From: UBA2334 sp964396895
GTDB lineage: Bacteria; Pseudomonadota; Gammaproteobacteria; Burkholderiales; Burkholderiaceae_C
Direction: 5' to 3'
NCBI GenBank assembly: GCA_964396895.1
Contig: CAYNGJ010000021.1
Span: 11,428 to 75,427, forward strand
Length of the DNA stretch: 64,000 bases
Shown: positions 50,541-59,106 of the stretch, in pieces
Position numbering within the stretch: the stretch's first letter is position 1
Layout: each line of letters starts with the position of its first letter
Notes under the pieces: generated by a model
Databases searched by the model: none
Seen by the model: only the letters and a program-made list of their open reading frames with translations
Told to the model about the DNA's origin: nothing
Position numbers and translations under genes: made by a program

Positions 50541-51965
50541 TCAAGGGGGCTCGATGGGGCTGGGCAAAGGCTCAGCGGCGGAGGTGCGCAGTATTTTCTT
50601 GCGCACCATGTGGATGTTGGCGCGCAGGGCGTACAACTCATCGGCGTAGGCCAGTGGCACCGCCATGTGGCCGGCCTTGACCTCCAGTTCGTCCAGCTCC
50701 TGCAGCAAGGCAGTGGTGTCGCAGGCGCCAGGGGCATCGCTGGCCACCAGGGCGGACGGGTCAGCGGTGCCCGCCCCGTCAGGACGCAGCGTGCCCGCGC
50801 GCTCTTCGATGTCGCGCAGCTGCGCGTACCAGCGAAACACCCGCGAACGGATGCGCAGCGTGTACAGCGGCGGCACCACACGGGACAACGGCAAGGCCAG
50901 CGCCAGGATCAAGCCCATGGCCAACCACATGCGCTCCACCAGGTTGGCCAGCCAAAAGGGCAAATACCGCTGCAAATAGGGCACCCCGCCGCCGCTCACG
51001 ACCCGCACCGCCTCGGGCGACAAAGGCAACTCGGCGTGCGCCAGGCTGGGGTATTCCCGCGCCCGACTGAACCAGCTGGCCGGGCTGTGCAGGGCCAGCG
51101 CCGCCTGGGTCATGAGTTGCACCACGGCGGGGTGGGTGTCTGCCCTGGCCACCAGGCTGGTGGTGGGGGCAATCAGGCGCACATCGTGGCTGGGCACATT
51201 GCTGGCCAGGTCCACCACACCCTGGGGCAACACCACGGGCTGCAAATACCCCAGTCGACGGGCGTAGGCCTCGCTCTGCGGGAAGTTCAGCAAGCGCACA
51301 CCCGGCGTTTGCAACAGCATCTGCACCATGGGTGACTCGGGGGCAGAGGCAAACACCAGCGCATCCAAGTGTCCGTTCAAAAATGCCACCGTGGCAGGCG
51401 TTTGACGCAAGTTAGATAGCTTGAAATCCTTACCAGATAATCGGTTGACTGACAAAATATGCTCAAAGAGCTGTGGCACACCGCTGCCATCACTGCCCAC
51501 GTTGACCCGCCAGCCCTTCATCTGACGCAGGTGGCTCAGCGATGACTGGCCCGGTGTGCGCTGTTGCACCGCCTGCTCCTGGTAGAACAACCACAACGGC
51601 TCCACAAACAAGCTGCCCAGCGACAGCAGGGAGGTTTGGTCTTCCTCGCCCAACACCGCCGTGCCGCCTTGCACAAAACCCACATCGGCCTGCCCGCTGC
51701 GCAGCATCTGCAGGTTGTCGGATGAACCCTGCGTGCGCAGCAACACCAGCTCTATGCCCTCGCGCGCCAGCGCCTGCGCATAGCGCTGGCCGAATGCGTC
51801 GTAAGCGCTTTGCTCTGGCCCTGTGGCCAGCACCACGCGCTTGGGCGGGTTGGGGTTGAGCCACCAGTAAGCCAGCCACACCAAGCCCAGCACCAGCAGC
51901 AATGATGGGCCGGCCGACAGCAGCAGGTCGCGCAGCGACAGCAGGGTGTAGCGCAACTTGCTCAT
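50541..51965 (-). CDS. Membrane-anchored TAXI-family solute receptor, no permease nearby
   Basis: 474 residues from ATG at 51965. An N-terminal membrane helix (PSLLLVLGLVWLAYWWL, about 19-36) precedes a TAXI substrate-binding fold (VVLATGPEQSAYDAFGQRYA, part; GFVQGGTAVL). A second hydrophobic segment about residues 345-370 (ANLVERMWLAMGLILALALP) is followed by a cytoplasmic tail. TAXI proteins normally deliver substrate to TRAP transporters, but none is encoded here, so it may be a sensor. Its start overlaps the dusA stop (ATGA). A patch at 51411-51475 is AT-rich. Confidence 0.85.
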   Translation of the reverse strand: MSKLRYTLLSLRDLLLSAGPSLLLVLGLVWLAYWWLNPNPPKRVVLATGPEQSAYDAFGQRYAQALAREGIELVLLRTQGSSDNLQMLRSGQADVGFVQGGTAVLGEEDQTSLLSLGSLFVEPLWLFYQEQAVQQRTPGQSSLSHLRQMKGWRVNVGSDGSGVPQLFEHILSVNRLSGKDFKLSNLRQTPATVAFLNGHLDALVFASAPESPMVQMLLQTPGVRLLNFPQSEAYARRLGYLQPVVLPQGVVDLASNVPSHDVRLIAPTTSLVARADTHPAVVQLMTQAALALHSPASWFSRAREYPSLAHAELPLSPEAVRVVSGGGVPYLQRYLPFWLANLVERMWLAMGLILALALPLSRVVPPLYTLRIRSRVFRWYAQLRDIEERAGTLRPDGAGTADPSALVASDAPGACDTTALLQELDELEVKAGHMAVPLAYADELYALRANIHMVRKKILRTSAAEPLPSPIEPP

Positions 51966-53047
51966 GCGGGATCGGCTGACAGTGCTGCCTCGGGCCACGG
52001 GGCTGCAGGCCGACACGCGGCCTGCGCCAAGGCCATGACCTCATGGGCGGGCCGGGCTTTCAGGTGGTGATCGCTCCAGACCTGGCGCCAGCGGCGTGCG
52101 CCGGGGGTGCCGTTGCGCAGGCCCAGCATGTGGCGGGCGATGTGGGACCAGGGTGTGCCGTGTGCCGCCGCCTCCCGCGCCATGTACGCCACCATGGCTT
52201 CCTCCACCGTCTCTCGGGTCAGCCCTTCGGAGGTGGCCGTCGGGTCGTTCCAAAAACGCGCATCCCACCCGGCCATGACCCAGGGGTTGTGGTAAGCCTC
52301 GCGCCCCACCATGACGCCGTCCACATGGGCCAGTTGGCCGACCAGTGCCTCGGGGCCGGTGAGTCCGCCGTTGACCACCACCGTCAGGAGGGGAAAGTCG
52401 GCCTTCAGTCGGTGGGCCAGTTCGTAACGCAGAGGGGGCACCTCGCGGTTCTCTTTGGGTGACAGCCCTTTGAGCCAGGCGTTGCGCGCGTGAACGATGA
52501 ACACGCGGCAACCCGCATCGGCCACCGTGCCCACAAAGTCACGCATGAAGCCGTAGCTTTCTTCTTTGTCGATGCCAATGCGGTGCTTGACCGTCACGGG
52601 CACCTGCACCACATCCAGCATGGCTTTGACGCCGTCGGCCACCAACGCGGGTTCGGCCATCAGGCAGGCACCGAAGGCACCGCGCTGCACCCGCTCGCTG
52701 GGGCAACCACAGTTGAGGTTGATTTCGTCATAACCCCATTGCTGACCCAAGCGCGCGGCGTGGGCCAAGTCGGCAGGTTCGCTGCCCCCCAGTTGCAGGG
52801 CCACGGGGTGTTCGGCCTCGTGAAACCGCAGGTGCCGTGCCACGTCGCCGTGCAGCAACGCGCCGGTGGTCACCATTTCGGTGTAGAGCCGGGTGTGGCG
52901 CGAAAGCAGGCGGTGGAAAAAGCGACAATGCCGGTCAGTCCAATCCAGCATCGGCGCAACGGATAGGCGCCACGGGGACAGCGCCCCGGCAGCGGCGGTC
53001 GGCTCGGACGGACAGAAAACAGGGGAACGATCGTTGGCAGTGCGCAT
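51962..53047 (-). CDS. dusA: tRNA-dihydrouridine(20/20a) synthase
   Basis: 361 residues from ATG at 53047. FMN barrel with VAPMLDWTDRHCRFFHRLLS (start), LNCGCPSERVQRGAFGACLM with the catalytic cysteine, and VKHRIGID. The LSVAPMLDWTDRHCRFFHR opening and NCGCPS context are DusA-like rather than DusB or DusC. It reduces uridines in the tRNA D-loop with NADPH. It is coupled to the TAXI gene downstream. Confidence 0.94.
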   Translation of the reverse strand: MRTANDRSPVFCPSEPTAAAGALSPWRLSVAPMLDWTDRHCRFFHRLLSRHTRLYTEMVTTGALLHGDVARHLRFHEAEHPVALQLGGSEPADLAHAARLGQQWGYDEINLNCGCPSERVQRGAFGACLMAEPALVADGVKAMLDVVQVPVTVKHRIGIDKEESYGFMRDFVGTVADAGCRVFIVHARNAWLKGLSPKENREVPPLRYELAHRLKADFPLLTVVVNGGLTGPEALVGQLAHVDGVMVGREAYHNPWVMAGWDARFWNDPTATSEGLTRETVEEAMVAYMAREAAAHGTPWSHIARHMLGLRNGTPGARRWRQVWSDHHLKARPAHEVMALAQAACRPAAPWPEAALSADPA

Positions 53048-53170
53048 GGGCAAATTATCCCGCCTGTGCCGCCCGACAACCCGTCATCGGAATTGGCGAC
53101 AATGTTCGCTGCTCATCACCCCCCTGTCGACACGCCCGCCAGCCCAACCCACGGAGCCGCCAGCCACCAC

Positions 53171-54043
53171 ATGCACCCACCCAGCGCCCAAGCCCCTTCG
53201 CTGTCGCGGCGAGCCCTGTGCGCGCTGGCGCTGACCCTGCCATGGGCGGCGCGCGCGGCACCTCAGCCAACCCACCCTTTGGTGCTGGGTATCGTGCCCT
53301 ACCTGTCAGCGCGCAAGCTGGTGGACCTGTATGAACCGCTGCGCCAATTGCTGTCGAATGAACTGGGGGCCCCTGTGCTCATCGAGTCGGCCCCCGACTA
53401 CGCCGCGTACCTGGAGCGCACCTCACTGGGCCAGTACGACATCATCGCCACCTCCCCCTACTTCGGTCGGCTGGCGCAGCGGGAACAAGGCTACCTCCCA
53501 CTGGCCCGGCCGCTGACCGACCTGGAGCCACTTCTGGTCACCCACAACAGCAGCAGCCTGCGGAATGTGGAGGGCCTGCGTGGCCAGGTCGTCACCACCA
53601 GCGACCGCCTCGCCAACCTGACCCTGGCCGCCCACCGCTACCTGGCGGCCAACCGGCTGAGGCCCGGCACCGACATCACCTTGCGCCCCATGGGCAGCCA
53701 CGCCAATTCGCTGGCAGCGCTGGAGGCGGGCGAGTCGGCGGCGGCGGTCATTTCGGTTTCCGCGCTCAAGCAAGTGGGCGGCCAATGGGAGGACCGCATC
53801 CGGATACTGGTCAGGCTTGATCGCCTGCCACCGCTGTTGTACCTGGCCCACCGGCGCCTGGGCGAGTCCACCATTGCCCGCTTGCGGCGGCGCCTGATCA
53901 CCTTCGCCAACGAACAACCCGCTGGTCGCCGGTTTGCCGAGGCGCTGGGCCACGGCGGGTTACAGGCCATTCCAGAGTCCGACATGAAGGCACTTGACCC
54001 GTTTGTGAGTGAGCTGAAAAAAATGAACCCCCCTCACCCGTGA
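53171..54043 (+). CDS. PhnD-like periplasmic substrate-binding protein
   Basis: 290 residues from ATG at 53171; ATG 53102 is an alternative start. Signal peptide LSRRALCALALTLPWAARAA, with the twin arginine only in RR, so Sec export is likely. The body is a PhnD/SsuA/transferrin-type binding fold: LVLGIVPYLSARKLVDLYEP, SLGQYDIIATSPYFGRLAQ, GMGSHANSLAALE-like PMGSHANSLAALEAGE. Family members bind phosphite, phosphonate or other small anions. The stop overlaps the ATG of a GGDEF-EAL gene (TGATG), which suggests that it is a ligand-reporting partner of that enzyme and not part of an ABC importer. Confidence 0.85.
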   Translation: MHPPSAQAPSLSRRALCALALTLPWAARAAPQPTHPLVLGIVPYLSARKLVDLYEPLRQLLSNELGAPVLIESAPDYAAYLERTSLGQYDIIATSPYFGRLAQREQGYLPLARPLTDLEPLLVTHNSSSLRNVEGLRGQVVTTSDRLANLTLAAHRYLAANRLRPGTDITLRPMGSHANSLAALEAGESAAAVISVSALKQVGGQWEDRIRILVRLDRLPPLLYLAHRRLGESTIARLRRRLITFANEQPAGRRFAEALGHGGLQAIPESDMKALDPFVSELKKMNPPHP

Positions 54044-56796
54044 TGAACCACCATTCACTCAAATGGCGGCTGCTGCCCCTGTTGGCCCTTTTGCACTTGG
54101 TGTTGTTCGGCCTCCTGGCCTGGAGCGCCACCCGCGACTTGGCCAGCATGGCCAACGAACAAGCCCGGCTGCGCACCAACAGCCTGGCGGTGGAGCTGTC
54201 TGCGGCGCTGACCGCCCCCATGCTGGAGCGCGACTACGCCACCCTGAACGACATTGCCCGCGACCTGGTGACCAGCAGCGACATTGACTACCTGGTCATC
54301 ATCAACGCGGCCAACAGCGAGATGGCCCGCGCCGGCCTGCCCAAAGACACACCACTGCCCGACGAAGACAAGCTCAGCCCATCGGTCGGCCATGTGCTGG
54401 ATGTGCGCATTTCGCTACCTCAGGGCCATGCACGGGTGGGCATCCGCATGAGCCAGACCACCGAGTTGCTGCAGCACCAGGCATTGAAATCGGCCCTCAC
54501 CATCTTGAGTGCGGCTGCTCTCATGGGTCTGGTCGTGGTGCTGGCCACGCTGTGGTTGACCCGGCGCCTGGCCGCCCTGGAAGCGGTGGCCCTGGCCTTG
54601 GGACGGGGTGAGCTGGGCACCCGGGTGCCCGTCGACGGACGCAACGACGAAATCTCGCACCTGGGCCTCGCCTTCAATCACATGGCCGACCAGATTCACG
54701 CCTCCGTCAACGAGCTGGCCGAGAGCCAGAGCCGCGTGTCGGCCATTCTGCAGTCCATCGGTGACGGACTCATTGCCACCGACACCGCCATGCGGGTGAC
54801 CTACATCAACCCCATTGCCGAGGCGCTCACGGGCTGGCCGGAGGCCGAGGCCATGGGCCGCTCCATTGTGGAAATCATGATCATCCGCAACGCCCTCACC
54901 GGCGAGCCCGCCGAAATTCCCGTGACCCGGGTGCTGCAGTGCGGGTACATCGTGGGCCTGGCCAACCACACCGTGCTCATTGGCCGCGATGGCAGCCGCC
55001 GCCACATTGCCGACAGCGCGGCACCCATCCGCAATGGCGAAGGCGAGCTGGTGGGGGTGGTCATGGTGTTCCATGACGTGAGCGAGTCCTATGGCCTGCG
55101 CGCCTCCCTCGAAGACAGCCGTTCGCGGCTGGCTTTGGCTTTGAAAGGTGCTGACCTGGGCCTGTGGGACCGCAACATCACCACCGGCGAAATGGTGTTC
55201 GACGAGCGCTGGGCGGCCATGCTGGGTTACCGCCTTGACGAAATCGAGCCCAACGTGGCCACCTGGCGCGATGCTGTCCACCCCGAGGACCTGCCCGCCG
55301 TCATGCAGGCCATGCACCAACACATGCAAGGGCTGATTCCCCAGTACGAGGCCGAGCACCGCCTGCGCACCAAAACCGGGGGCTGGCGCTGGGTACTCAC
55401 CCGGGGCCGCGTGACCGCCAGGGACGCCGCCGGTCAGCCTCTGCGCATCACCGGCACGCACTTGGACATCACCGAGCGCAAGCGCTCCGAATCCGAAATA
55501 GAGCGTTTGGCTTATTCCGACGTGCTCACCGGACTGCCCAACCGGCGCCTGTTGCTGGACCGCCTGCAACAAGCCGTGGTGTCCTCGCAGCGCAGCGGCG
55601 ACTTCGGCGCCATGCTGTTCATCAACATCGATCGGTTCAAACAGGTCAACGAGGCCCATGGCCATGCCGTGGGGGACCAGCTGTTGCGCCATGTGGCCAA
55701 TCGCCTCAAAGCGCATGTGCGGGCCGTGGACACCGTGGCCCGCATTGGGGGTGACGAATTCATTGTGTTGCTCGTGGGCCTGGCCGAGCAGATTGAACCC
55801 GCTGCCAACAAAGCGCGCGGGCTGACGGAAAAATTGCTGGAAGCCTTGTCCAAGGACTTTTTCATCGGCCACACCGAACACCCGGTGACCGCCAGCATTG
55901 GCATTGCCATGTTCCCGGAGGGCGAAGAGTCTGCCGATGAACTGCTGCGCCGCGCCGACACCGCCATGCACAACGCCAAGACCAGCGACCGCGGTAACCT
56001 GCGCTTTTTCGAGCCCACCATGCAAGCCACCGTCACAGAGCGGGTGGCCCTGGAGCGCGACCTGCGCATGGCCCTGGAACGTGAAGAGCTGCGCCTGTAC
56101 CTGCAGCCCCAATTTGACGCGCAAGGCCAAGTGGTCAGCGCCGAGGCGCTGGTGCGCTGGCAACACCCCGAGCGCGGGCTGATGTCACCCGCCAGCTTCA
56201 TCGCACTGGCCGAAGAAACCGGCCTGATCGTCCCCATGGGCGATTGGATGCTGCACCAGTCCATGCAGGTGCTTAAGCGCTTGGAAGACGCGGGGCGGCC
56301 CATGCACATTTCCGTCAACGTCAGCCCTTTGCAGTTCCACGAAACCGACTTTGTCAGCCGCATCCGCACGCTGCTGCAACAAACCGGTGCCTATGCCCCC
56401 AGGCTGCGACTGGAAATCACCGAGGGCCTGTTGATGAACGACATCAACGAGGGCGTCACCCGCATGAACGAGTTGGAGAACCTGGGGGTGAGCTTCAGCA
56501 TCGACGATTTCGGCACGGGCTATTCCTCGCTGTCCTACTTGAAGCGCATGCCGTTGCGGGAGCTGAAAATCGACCGAGCGTTTGTCAACGGCCTGCCCCG
56601 CGACCCCGACGATGCCGCGCTGGTGGACACCATCCTGGGCATTGCCAAACGCTTCCACCTGACCACCGTGGCCGAAGGCGTGGAATCCCAGGCCCAGCTG
56701 GAGTGCCTGAAAGCCAGCGGCTGCGAGGTGTTCCAGGGCTACCTGCTGGGTCGCCCGGTGCCCGCCGCCGCTTTCCTACAAGACCTGGGGCTCTGA
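54043..56796 (+). CDS. HAMP-PAS-PAS-GGDEF-EAL c-di-GMP enzyme with periplasmic sensor
   Basis: 917 residues. Membrane helix 1 about 7-28 (LLPLLALLHLVLFGLLAW), periplasmic sensor about 30-145, helix 2 about 147-172, HAMP about 170-225, PAS about 235-345 and 355-475, GGDEF about 490-650 with intact RIGGDEFIVLL, EAL about 670-910 with AEALVRWQHP and the second signature DDFGTGYSSLSYLKRMPL. Both catalytic halves look intact, so it may make or break down c-di-GMP. Translation is coupled to the upstream PhnD-like protein, an arrangement like the NspS-MbaA pair of Vibrio. Confidence 0.92.
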   Translation: MNHHSLKWRLLPLLALLHLVLFGLLAWSATRDLASMANEQARLRTNSLAVELSAALTAPMLERDYATLNDIARDLVTSSDIDYLVIINAANSEMARAGLPKDTPLPDEDKLSPSVGHVLDVRISLPQGHARVGIRMSQTTELLQHQALKSALTILSAAALMGLVVVLATLWLTRRLAALEAVALALGRGELGTRVPVDGRNDEISHLGLAFNHMADQIHASVNELAESQSRVSAILQSIGDGLIATDTAMRVTYINPIAEALTGWPEAEAMGRSIVEIMIIRNALTGEPAEIPVTRVLQCGYIVGLANHTVLIGRDGSRRHIADSAAPIRNGEGELVGVVMVFHDVSESYGLRASLEDSRSRLALALKGADLGLWDRNITTGEMVFDERWAAMLGYRLDEIEPNVATWRDAVHPEDLPAVMQAMHQHMQGLIPQYEAEHRLRTKTGGWRWVLTRGRVTARDAAGQPLRITGTHLDITERKRSESEIERLAYSDVLTGLPNRRLLLDRLQQAVVSSQRSGDFGAMLFINIDRFKQVNEAHGHAVGDQLLRHVANRLKAHVRAVDTVARIGGDEFIVLLVGLAEQIEPAANKARGLTEKLLEALSKDFFIGHTEHPVTASIGIAMFPEGEESADELLRRADTAMHNAKTSDRGNLRFFEPTMQATVTERVALERDLRMALEREELRLYLQPQFDAQGQVVSAEALVRWQHPERGLMSPASFIALAEETGLIVPMGDWMLHQSMQVLKRLEDAGRPMHISVNVSPLQFHETDFVSRIRTLLQQTGAYAPRLRLEITEGLLMNDINEGVTRMNELENLGVSFSIDDFGTGYSSLSYLKRMPLRELKIDRAFVNGLPRDPDDAALVDTILGIAKRFHLTTVAEGVESQAQLECLKASGCEVFQGYLLGRPVPAAAFLQDLGL

Positions 56797-56802
56797 CACG
56801 GT

Positions 56803-59106
56803 CTATACCGGCTGTGGCGGCAGCCGCTGCGCTAAGCGCAGCGGCAGGCCACTGGCGCGGGCCAGGCGCTGGCGAATGGCCGCTGCCAGCAGGCCGGGCT
56901 CGGCCTCCACCAGAGAAAAGTGGGTTCTGGCGCGGGTGATGCCGGTGTAGATCAGCTCTCGCGACATGACCTCGCCACCACCCGGTGGCAGCACCAGCAC
57001 GGTGTGCAAAAACTCCGAGCCCTGGCTTTTGTGCACCGTCATGGCAAAGGCGGTGTCCACATGGGCCAGGCGACTGACGGCCACCGAGCGCAGGTGGTCG
57101 CCGTCCAAAAACCAGGCGCGCAAGGCCTTGCCCCCCGTGGCCGATGGCAGCACCACGCCCACGTCGCCATTGAACACGCCCAGCGCCGCGTCGTTGCGGG
57201 TGACCATGACGGGGCGGCCCACGTACCACTCGCCCTCAGGCTTGAGCCAACCGGCCTGCGCCAGCGCCCGCTGGATGCCCCGGTTGAGTTCGCGGTCGCC
57301 CCAGGGGCCGTCGTGCACGGCGCACAGCACCCGAAAGTGGTCCCAGGCGCGCAACACGGCCTTGACCCAAGCGGTGTGGGCGGGGTGGGCTGGGTCGTCC
57401 TTTTGGCCCGCATGGCTTGCAGGGGTGGCGGTCGCCGGGTTGGCTGGTGAACCTGTTGGGGCAGGCTGAGCCGCTGGTGCTGCGGGAGGCTGCTGGGCCA
57501 GCAGCGCGGCGTAGTCGGCATAGCTGGCCGGGGCTTGGGCGCGCCCGCCGATTGCCAGCGCCAGCACGGCATCGGGCGTGGCCTGTGCCGTGGGAGCCAG
57601 CCAGATGGCGCCGGTGTCGTCTTGACCCAGCAGGGTGTGGGCCTGGGCCGCCTGGCCCGCATTGACTGCTTGGGCCAGCGCGCCAATGGTGCCGCCAAAG
57701 CGCTGGCTGTGCCGCAGCATGACGGTGTGCTGGGCCAGTGGGGGGGAGTCCGGCCCCGCCCCGCCCTGCGAAGACACGGCAGTCGGCAACACCTCGCCCG
57801 AAGCGGCCAGCACAAAGGCCACTGTGTCGGGGCTGTAGGCGGGCTGCTCGGCATGGGCGCACAGGTCACCCAGCACGGCACCGGCCTCGACGGAGGCGAG
57901 CTGGTCTTTGTCGCCCAACACCACCAGGCGGGCCGTGGGCGGCAGGGCTTGCAGCAGCGCGGCCATCATTTCCAGGTGGACCATGGAGGTTTCGTCCACG
58001 ATGAGCACGTCCACATCCAGCGGGTTGGCCGCGTGGTGGGCCAGCTGGCGGGTGCCGGGGCGTGCGCCCAGCAGGGCATGCACGGTTTTGGCGGGCCCCA
58101 TGCGCTGAGTGAGCGCGGCCAAGTCCAGCGCGCTGCCCAGGCGCTGCTGCAAATCGGCCAGCGACTGGTCAATGGACTGGCGCAGCCGCGCCGCCGCCTT
58201 GCCCGTGGGCGCAGCCAGCGACACCTTGAGCGACTCAGGCTGCGGGTGCATGGCCAGCAGCAGCGCCAGCAACCGGGCAGCGGTGTAGGTTTTTCCCGTG
58301 CCCGGCCCGCCGGTGATGACGGTCAGCCGCCCACGCAGGGCCAGCGCGCACGCGGCTTTTTGCCAGTCTGGGCCGGTGGTGGCAGGTGTGGCTGCGGCGG
58401 CTTTGGCGGTGGTAGCTGTGGTGGTGGTCGCAGAGGTTGGGTCTTCGGTGCCAGTGGCAGCGGTGTTGGCGACCGCACCGGGGCGCTGGAACAGCGCATC
58501 CAGCCAGTGGCGGGCCTGGGACACGTCCACCGCCAGGGGCTGGGTCGTGGCTTGGGCCAGGCCAGCGGCCACCTGTTCTTCATAGCCCCAGTAGCGGCGC
58601 AGGTACAGCAGCGGGGCTTGGGGCGTGCCGCCCAGCACCAGGGGCTGACCGTGGTCAGGGTCGCTGGGTGCCGTTGCCATGGCCACACGCACCAGGGGGC
58701 TGGTGCGCAGGGCGTTTAGCCAATCGGCCAGCTTGGCGGGCAAGCGGCCCCAAGCCTGCTGAAACGGTGCCTGGGCCTCGGTGGGCCAAGCCAGCGTGTC
58801 TTGCGGGCGCGCCAGCAATGGGGCCAGCGCCAGGCAGGTGTGGCCCCGCCCTTCCATGTGCGTGAGCAAGGCGGCGGCCACCAGCAGCGTGGGGGTGGCT
58901 GCCGGGTCAAGCTCGCTCATGAAGCGGGCCATGGCGCTGTCCAGGCGGCGCAACCAGCCGTGGTCTGTCCAGGCATTGAGCGTGGCCAGCCAGGCGTCGG
59001 ATGTGAGCATGTGGAGCATGGCGGATGGGCTGCCCAGGGCAGCCTCATCCTCGGCAGGGAACGGCAGGGATAACTGCGCTTCTGACATGGTGGACGTGGT
59101 GGTCAT
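56803..59106 (-). CDS. recD: Exonuclease V alpha subunit RecD
   Basis: 767 residues from ATG at 59106, overlapping the recB stop (ATGA). Superfamily 1B 5'-3' helicase with Walker A GGPGTGKTYTAARLLALL (part), DETSMVHLEMM, LGDKDQLASVEAGAVLGDL (part) and AMTVHKSQGSEF near the C-terminus. Residues about 215-245 form an Ala/Thr-rich linker. It is the fast motor of RecBCD in double-strand break repair. It converges with the GGDEF-EAL gene, six bases apart. Confidence 0.95.
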   Translation of the reverse strand: MTTTSTMSEAQLSLPFPAEDEAALGSPSAMLHMLTSDAWLATLNAWTDHGWLRRLDSAMARFMSELDPAATPTLLVAAALLTHMEGRGHTCLALAPLLARPQDTLAWPTEAQAPFQQAWGRLPAKLADWLNALRTSPLVRVAMATAPSDPDHGQPLVLGGTPQAPLLYLRRYWGYEEQVAAGLAQATTQPLAVDVSQARHWLDALFQRPGAVANTAATGTEDPTSATTTTATTAKAAAATPATTGPDWQKAACALALRGRLTVITGGPGTGKTYTAARLLALLLAMHPQPESLKVSLAAPTGKAAARLRQSIDQSLADLQQRLGSALDLAALTQRMGPAKTVHALLGARPGTRQLAHHAANPLDVDVLIVDETSMVHLEMMAALLQALPPTARLVVLGDKDQLASVEAGAVLGDLCAHAEQPAYSPDTVAFVLAASGEVLPTAVSSQGGAGPDSPPLAQHTVMLRHSQRFGGTIGALAQAVNAGQAAQAHTLLGQDDTGAIWLAPTAQATPDAVLALAIGGRAQAPASYADYAALLAQQPPAAPAAQPAPTGSPANPATATPASHAGQKDDPAHPAHTAWVKAVLRAWDHFRVLCAVHDGPWGDRELNRGIQRALAQAGWLKPEGEWYVGRPVMVTRNDAALGVFNGDVGVVLPSATGGKALRAWFLDGDHLRSVAVSRLAHVDTAFAMTVHKSQGSEFLHTVLVLPPGGGEVMSRELIYTGITRARTHFSLVEAEPGLLAAAIRQRLARASGLPLRLAQRLPPQPV

